Shown here: one piece after another, positions 59,827 to 64,000 of the stretch
Layout: each line of letters opens with the position of its first letter
How positions within the stretch are numbered: the first letter of the stretch is position 1
DNA from: Clostridia bacterium
Lineage (GTDB): Bacteria; Bacillota; Clostridia; Oscillospirales; CAG-272
Direction: 5' to 3'
DNA length: 64,000 nt
NCBI GenBank assembly: GCA_017456905.1
Contig: JAFTIL010000098.1
Location: 1-64,000, forward strand
The notes under the pieces: generated by a model
What the model was told of the DNA's origin: nothing
Seen by the model: the letters and a program-made list of their open reading frames with translations, nothing else
Databases searched by the model: none
Made by a program: the position numbers and the translations under genes

Positions 59827-61083
59827 GTGTACGGAGCGAATTCAAACAGGGAAAACGTATTTTCGGTTTCTCAAGTCAACGAATATATCAAAATGCTCCT
59901 GGAGGGCAACCCGACCTTGAAAAATATCTGGGTGACGGGAGAAATCTCGGGGGCAAAGCTGTACGCCTCGGGGCATCTGTATTTCTCTGTAAAGGACGAA
60001 AACAGCGTCCTGTCGGCGGTCATGTTCCGCTCCTCTCTTATGAATCTGGACTTCCGTCCCGAGGACGGTATGCGGATGTTGATCCACGGCCGCTTGTCGG
60101 CCTATACCCCCAGAGGTCAGTATCAGCTCATCGCTGATCGTATGATCCCCGATGGTGCGGGTGCCCTTGCCCTGGCCTTTGAGCAACTGAAAAATAAGCT
60201 TGCGGCGGAAGGACTTTTCGACCCTGCCCGAAAGAAGCCCTTGCCGCCTCATCCAAGACGAATCGGCGTGGTGACCTCTCCCTCGGGGGCGGCTATCCAC
60301 GATATCATTCGCGTGGCGGGCGGACGTGACCCATCGGTGGAGATCGTCCTTTATCCCTCCCTTGTCCAGGGAGACCGCGCCGCCGCCTCCCTCGTGTCGG
60401 GTATGCGGTACTTTAATCAAATGAAAGACCATCCTGAGTTAGGGGTGGATCTGATCATCGTCGGCCGTGGCGGCGGCTCGGCCGAAGACCTGTGGGTCTT
60501 TAATCACGAAGCCTTGGCGAGAGCCATCGCCGCATCAGAGCTTCCCGTGGTTTCGGCTGTGGGACATGAGGTGGATTTCTCCATATCGGATTTCGTAGCT
60601 GACCTTCGCGCGGCAACTCCCTCGGCGGCGGCTGAACTGACCATCCCCGATCGCGCCGAGGAAAAACGGCATATAGACAATTTGTACGCCAGACTTACCA
60701 AGCCCATAGAGGAAGGTCTGCGCCGCCGTCGTGCGACCCTTGACCTGCTTTCGGGTGCAGGTGTGTTGACCGCTCCCGAGGCCATGTATACCCATCGAAA
60801 AGAAGCCATCAAGGCTTTGGGTGACCGTATGGATCAGAGCCTTCTGCATTTGCGTGCCCGTGATCGACAGACCCTGACCCGACTCACCGCCCAACTGGAG
60901 GCGCTCAGTCCCCTGGCGGTACTCAGCCGTGGCTATACCCTGACCCAAAACGAGCAGGGAAGCGTGGTGACTTCCGCAAACGCTTTGTCGGCGGGGGACG
61001 CTCTGACCATCCGCTTTGCCGATGGCGCGGCTCATGCTACCGTCAAGAAAGTGACCCTATTTGAAAGCGAGAATAACATATGA
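59827..61083 (+). CDS. xseA: Exodeoxyribonuclease VII large subunit
   Basis: 418 residues. An N-terminal OB domain (F-S-V-S-Q-V-N-E-Y-I-K, W-V-T-G-E-I-S) is followed by the catalytic core with R-I-G-V-V-T-S-P-S-G-A-A-I-H-D-I, the motif V-G-R-G-G-G-S-A-E-D-L-W-x-F-N and A-V-G-H-E-V-D. A C-terminal helix region binds XseB. The start is GTG 59827, six bases after GGGAGG; a longer ATG frame begins in the repeat. It overlaps xseB by four bases. Confidence 0.95.
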   Translation: MYGANSNRENVFSVSQVNEYIKMLLEGNPTLKNIWVTGEISGAKLYASGHLYFSVKDENSVLSAVMFRSSLMNLDFRPEDGMRMLIHGRLSAYTPRGQYQLIADRMIPDGAGALALAFEQLKNKLAAEGLFDPARKKPLPPHPRRIGVVTSPSGAAIHDIIRVAGGRDPSVEIVLYPSLVQGDRAAASLVSGMRYFNQMKDHPELGVDLIIVGRGGGSAEDLWVFNHEALARAIAASELPVVSAVGHEVDFSISDFVADLRAATPSAAAELTIPDRAEEKRHIDNLYARLTKPIEEGLRRRRATLDLLSGAGVLTAPEAMYTHRKEAIKALGDRMDQSLLHLRARDRQTLTRLTAQLEALSPLAVLSRGYTLTQNEQGSVVTSANALSAGDALTIRFADGAAHATVKKVTLFESENNI

Positions 61084-61430
61084 GTGATAAGAAAATATAC
61101 ATCAGCGAGCCCGAAGAGCCCGTAGCGGAGACTATTGTGGTTCCCGCAGAATCCAAGCCTACCCGCAAAAAGACTGCAAACAAGACCAAAATCCGAGAGG
61201 AGATCACCTACGAGGTTGCCGTGGCGCGCCTGGAGGAGATTGTCCGTCAGTTGGAGCAGAGCCGTGAGGGTATCGGTCTTGAAGCCAGCATGAAGCTATA
61301 CGAGGAGGGCGTAGCCCTCGTCCGCCGCTGTTATCGAGAGCTGGAAGCCGCAGAACAACGGGTGAAGATCTTACAACAGACTCCGAACGGTGAGATCGAA
61401 GCTATAGATTTTGATACTGATGATGAGTGA
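61080..61430 (+). CDS. xseB: Exodeoxyribonuclease VII small subunit
   Basis: 116 residues. The core helical hairpin (about 45-100: Y-E-V-A-V-A-R-L-E-E-I-V-R-Q-L-E, S-M-K-L-Y-E-E-G-V-A-L) is normal. It carries an N-terminal extension of about 42 charged residues not usual for this small protein (about 75 residues). ATGA overlap with xseA couples translation. Confidence 0.93.
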   Translation: MSDKKIYISEPEEPVAETIVVPAESKPTRKKTANKTKIREEITYEVAVARLEEIVRQLEQSREGIGLEASMKLYEEGVALVRRCYRELEAAEQRVKILQQTPNGEIEAIDFDTDDE

Positions 61431-61440
61431 GGACTTTGCC

Positions 61441-62346
61441 ATGGAACGTAACGATCATATCGAATTGGCTTTGCAAATCCTTTCTGAAGACGCAAAGCTT
61501 ACAGAATCCCTGCTTGATACGATGTACCGTGACGGCACCCGTTGTGACAGTCATCTGTACGAGTCTGAGCGGTATTCTCTTATGGCGGGAGGCAAAAGGG
61601 TAAGACCGGCCCTCGTGTTGGAATTTTGCCGTCTGTTCGGCGGTCATATAGAAGATGCCTTGCCCTTTGCGGCGGCGGTGGAGCTGATCCACACCTCATC
61701 CCTCATTCACGACGACCTTCCTTGTATGGACGACGACGATCTCCGTCGCGGCCGTCCTACCAATCACAAGGTCTACGGAGAGGCCGTGGCACTCCTGGCC
61801 GGTGACGGCATGATCATGGATGCCTTTGGGGTAACAGTGGGGAACACCCGCGTTTCCCCCGAGACCCGCGCCGAAGCGGTGCGCCTTTTGTCCTTGGCCG
61901 CAGGAAGCTTTGGCATGGTCAAAGGACAGATCATTGATATGTACGGCGAGACCCATGCACTTACCGAAGAAGAGCTTCTGACTCTCCACAACAACAAGAC
62001 GGGGGCTCTGATCCGCGTTTCCGCTCAGCTGGGATGCCTTGCCGCAGGATATCTCACGGGTACGCCCGAAATGGCCGCTGCCGAAGGGTATGCCAACCGC
62101 ATCGGCCTTGTGTTCCAGATGATCGACGATATCCTGGATGTGACCTCCACCCCGGAGGCCATGGGTAAATCCGTGGGTAGCGATGCCGCTCATAACAAGA
62201 ATACCTTTTTGTCCTTCCACTCGATTCCCGAAACTGAGGCTATGGCAGACCGCTTGACTCACGAGGCCGTAGCCCTGATCCGTGACTACCCCGGTTCCGA
62301 CAGACTTTGTGCTTTAGCGGCCTTTTTAGCCGTCAGAAAACATTAA
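61441..62346 (+). CDS. ispA: Polyprenyl (farnesyl/geranyl) diphosphate synthase
   Basis: 301 residues. First Asp-rich motif H-D-D-L-P-C-M-D-D-D-D-L-R-R-G, second D-D-I-L-D-V-T; G-G-K-R-V-R-P binds isopentenyl diphosphate. Makes the C15 (or C20) precursor of undecaprenyl and quinone lipids. ATG 61441 has GAGG eight bases away. It follows xseB by 10 bases, the common Firmicutes order. Confidence 0.93.
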   Translation: MERNDHIELALQILSEDAKLTESLLDTMYRDGTRCDSHLYESERYSLMAGGKRVRPALVLEFCRLFGGHIEDALPFAAAVELIHTSSLIHDDLPCMDDDDLRRGRPTNHKVYGEAVALLAGDGMIMDAFGVTVGNTRVSPETRAEAVRLLSLAAGSFGMVKGQIIDMYGETHALTEEELLTLHNNKTGALIRVSAQLGCLAAGYLTGTPEMAAAEGYANRIGLVFQMIDDILDVTSTPEAMGKSVGSDAAHNKNTFLSFHSIPETEAMADRLTHEAVALIRDYPGSDRLCALAAFLAVRKH

Positions 62347-62365
62347 AATTAAGGAAAATATCTCG

Positions 62366-62845
62366 ATGAATGTAATAAAAGATTTAATTTTCAATTTTCC
62401 GTTAATATGCGCGGGGACAGGTTGGTTTCTGGCCCAGATGCTGAAGGTGGCGACCGGTATCTTCAGGGAACGCACCTTCAACGTTGTGGAATTACTCTTT
62501 GGTACGGGCGGTATGCCTTCCTCCCATACGGCGGCTGTCACTTCTCTGACGGTAGCCTGCGGTCTGTCCCAGGGGTTTAGCTCTGCCGCTTTTGCCGTAT
62601 CTTGTCTTTTGACCCTCATCGTTATGAGAGATGCCACAGGCGTGCGGCGTGAGGCAGGGGAGCAGGCCAAAGTTCTTAACCGTATCGTGGAAGACCTGTT
62701 TAAATCCACCGACCACGAAGACATCAATCGTAACCTCAAGGAGCTGGTAGGCCATACCCCCCTGCAGGTATTCGTGGGCTTTATCGTAGGCTTTGCCATC
62801 CCCTTTGTTATGGGCTTGATCCCCGTTTACGGGATCTACGGTTGA
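62366..62845 (+). CDS. Divergent PAP2-family (YuiD/DUF212) membrane protein
   Basis: 159 residues. The conserved G-G-M-P-S-S-H-T-A motif at about 48-56 and M-R-D-A-T-G-V-R-R are DUF212 hallmarks. About four membrane segments. Related to acid phosphatase/vanadium haloperoxidase enzymes; it may dephosphorylate a lipid pyrophosphate, which would suit its place next to ispA. Confidence 0.88.
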   Translation: MNVIKDLIFNFPLICAGTGWFLAQMLKVATGIFRERTFNVVELLFGTGGMPSSHTAAVTSLTVACGLSQGFSSAAFAVSCLLTLIVMRDATGVRREAGEQAKVLNRIVEDLFKSTDHEDINRNLKELVGHTPLQVFVGFIVGFAIPFVMGLIPVYGIYG

Positions 62846-62852
62846 CGGTCCT

Positions 62853-63662
62853 ATGAGAGCGGATCTGTACCTTGTCTCCCAAGGAGCTGCCGAGAGCCGA
62901 ACCGCCGCCAAAAAGCTGATTGAAGCCGGTGTGGTGACGGTGGACGGCAGGCCCGTCAAAAAGGTTTCGGAGGATATTTCTGACGGTGACCACCTCTTGA
63001 GCGTAGGCCTCATTGAGGAACTGAAATATGTGAGCCGCGGAGGCCTCAAGCTGGAGGCTGCTTTGAAAGCCTTCCCCCGTGATCTGTCCGAAACAGTGGT
63101 TGCCGATATCGGCGCCTCCACAGGAGGCTTTACCGATTGTCTTCTTACCCGCGGCGTTGCCCGCGTCTATTGCATCGACTCGGGTCACGGGCAGCTACAT
63201 CCCCGTATCGCTGCAGACCCTCGCGTGCGTAATTGCGAGGGTGTCAACGCACGTACGCTTACCCCCAAGGATCTGATGGGTTTTGAAAGAACCGTGACAG
63301 AGCGTTGCGAAGCGCCCGACGGTACCCCCTTTGCGGGACTTGTGGACGGTGCCGTCATGGACGTGTCCTTTATCTCCCAGACCCTCATCCATCCCACGCT
63401 GGCCTCCGTCATCCGAGACGGCGGTTTCCTCTATACACTCATCAAGCCTCAATTTGAGGCGGGTGCCTCAGCCCTTGGCAAAGGCGGGGTCGTCAAGAAA
63501 GAGTCGGACCGTAAGGCCGCTGTTGACAAGGTGCTGACAAGTGCCGAGGCTTGCGGCTTTACCCTTGTCGGCATGATCCCGTCCCCCATTCAAGGCGGCG
63601 ACGGCAACACCGAATATATTGCATACTTTACGAGAAAGAACCGAGGTGATATCCATGGCTGA
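62853..63662 (+). CDS. tlyA: TlyA-family rRNA 2'-O-methyltransferase
   Basis: 269 residues. N-terminal S4 RNA-binding domain ([18 protein letters not shown]), then a FtsJ-like methyltransferase domain with SAM motif [11 protein letters not shown] and the K-x-x-F-E segment I-K-P-Q-F-E. Modifies 16S/23S rRNA. It overlaps nadK by eight bases. The ATG at 62853 lies seven bases after the stop of the previous gene. Confidence 0.93.
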   Translation: MRADLYLVSQGAAESRTAAKKLIEAGVVTVDGRPVKKVSEDISDGDHLLSVGLIEELKYVSRGGLKLEAALKAFPRDLSETVVADIGASTGGFTDCLLTRGVARVYCIDSGHGQLHPRIAADPRVRNCEGVNARTLTPKDLMGFERTVTERCEAPDGTPFAGLVDGAVMDVSFISQTLIHPTLASVIRDGGFLYTLIKPQFEAGASALGKGGVVKKESDRKAAVDKVLTSAEACGFTLVGMIPSPIQGGDGNTEYIAYFTRKNRGDIHG

Positions 63663-64000
63663 TTTCAAAAGGATCGGTCTGATCACAAATTTTAATATCT
63701 ACGAAAAGGCGGGCGCGGCTATGACCGTGGCCCAAAAGATCTCGGGCTATGATTGCGAGATTCTGGTTGCTTCTTTCAACAAAGAACGCATTCTGCGTAT
63801 GAATCGGGGCAGGGTGCAGTTTCAGTTTCTTCCCATGGAGGAAGTATATGCTACCGCCGATCTGATGGTCGTGTTGGGCGGCGACGGTACGATCCTGGAA
63901 ACTGCCCGCCGTGCGGCTCTCCGCGAGACCCCCATTCTGGGCATCAATCTCGGTAGGGTGGGCTACATGGCCGAGCTGGAAATGACAGAGCTTGACCTGT
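63655..64000 (+). CDS. nadK: NAD kinase (3' end outside window)
   Basis: The first 115 codons are present. [12 protein letters not shown] is the diagnostic G-G-D-G motif, followed by [13 protein letters not shown]. The start at 63655 overlaps the end of tlyA. In relatives argR and recN follow, and the window ends before them. Makes NADP from NAD. Confidence 0.93.
   Translation, partial: MADFKRIGLITNFNIYEKAGAAMTVAQKISGYDCEILVASFNKERILRMNRGRVQFQFLPMEEVYATADLMVVLGGDGTILETARRAALRETPILGINLGRVGYMAELEMTELDL

Overview
The window looks like a chromosomal segment of a strictly anaerobic, probably gut-associated member of the Clostridia (Firmicutes). The evidence is: an oxygen-sensitive class III ribonucleotide reductase (nrdD/nrdG) with paired NrdR boxes; the Firmicutes-type order nusB - Kae1 paralogue - xseA - xseB - ispA - tlyA - nadK; a pyrK/pyrD (type 1B) pyrimidine cluster; formate-tetrahydrofolate ligase; a BlaI/M56 pair; and near-consensus TTGACA/TATAAT promoters with GGAGG-type ribosome binding sites. 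Most genes look G+C-rich, except a small AT-rich insert at about 16.9-18.9 kb. The standard genetic code is used.

Layout. 0-5.3 kb: carbohydrate and envelope genes (end of a DUF4091 protein, a GH43 enzyme, two tRNAs on the minus strand, a lipoprotein glycosidase, a lipoprotein amidase). 5.4-8.2 kb: two unknown membrane proteins facing each other, RNase P RNA, a Sel1-repeat protein. 8.4-12.6 kb (minus): nrdG-nrdD-trxB. 12.9-16.7 kb: rhamnulokinase and PRPP synthetase, with argF convergent. 16.9-18.8 kb: AAA/DUF4143 ATPase plus HNH nuclease. 19-21.6 kb: ilvE, an unknown lipoprotein, a YbaK-family deacylase. 21.7-36.9 kb: a ZTP riboswitch followed by purE-purC-purF-purM-FNT transporter-purN-purO-AICAR transformylase-purD-purL-fhs. 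37-40.8 kb: response regulator, ABC exporter, histidine kinase. 40.8-43 kb: blaI and an M56 gene broken by an in-frame TGA. 43.1-55.7 kb: pyrC-carB-pyrK-pyrD-esterase-pyrF-HAD phosphatase-pyrE-pyrB-guaB. 55.8-57.8 kb (minus): a three-gene operon of an unknown protein, a FliB-like protein and a GNAT acetyltransferase. 58-64 kb: nusB to the first part of nadK.

How the genes fit together. Much of the window serves nucleotide supply: PRPP (prs), purines, pyrimidines, IMP to XMP (guaB) and deoxynucleotides (nrdDG). The ZTP riboswitch senses the AICAR-derived signal of 10-formyl-THF shortage. It sits above a cluster that also holds a formate-channel-family protein and formate-THF ligase, which together could replenish that cofactor. 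Unusual protein points are a PurF without its glutaminase nucleophile, an AICAR transformylase that resembles the human ATIC domain paired with an archaeal-type PurO, a PyrB carrying a PyrI-like zinc domain, and an NrdD with a fused thioredoxin-like domain.

The intergenic DNA is rich in repeats. About fourteen copies or fragments of a double-hairpin element (two are full length with 14-bp terminal inverted repeats), several copies of a second palindromic family, and at least two other structured elements lie between genes, often inside presumed operons. I see no CRISPR array, prophage or recognisable transposase gene.
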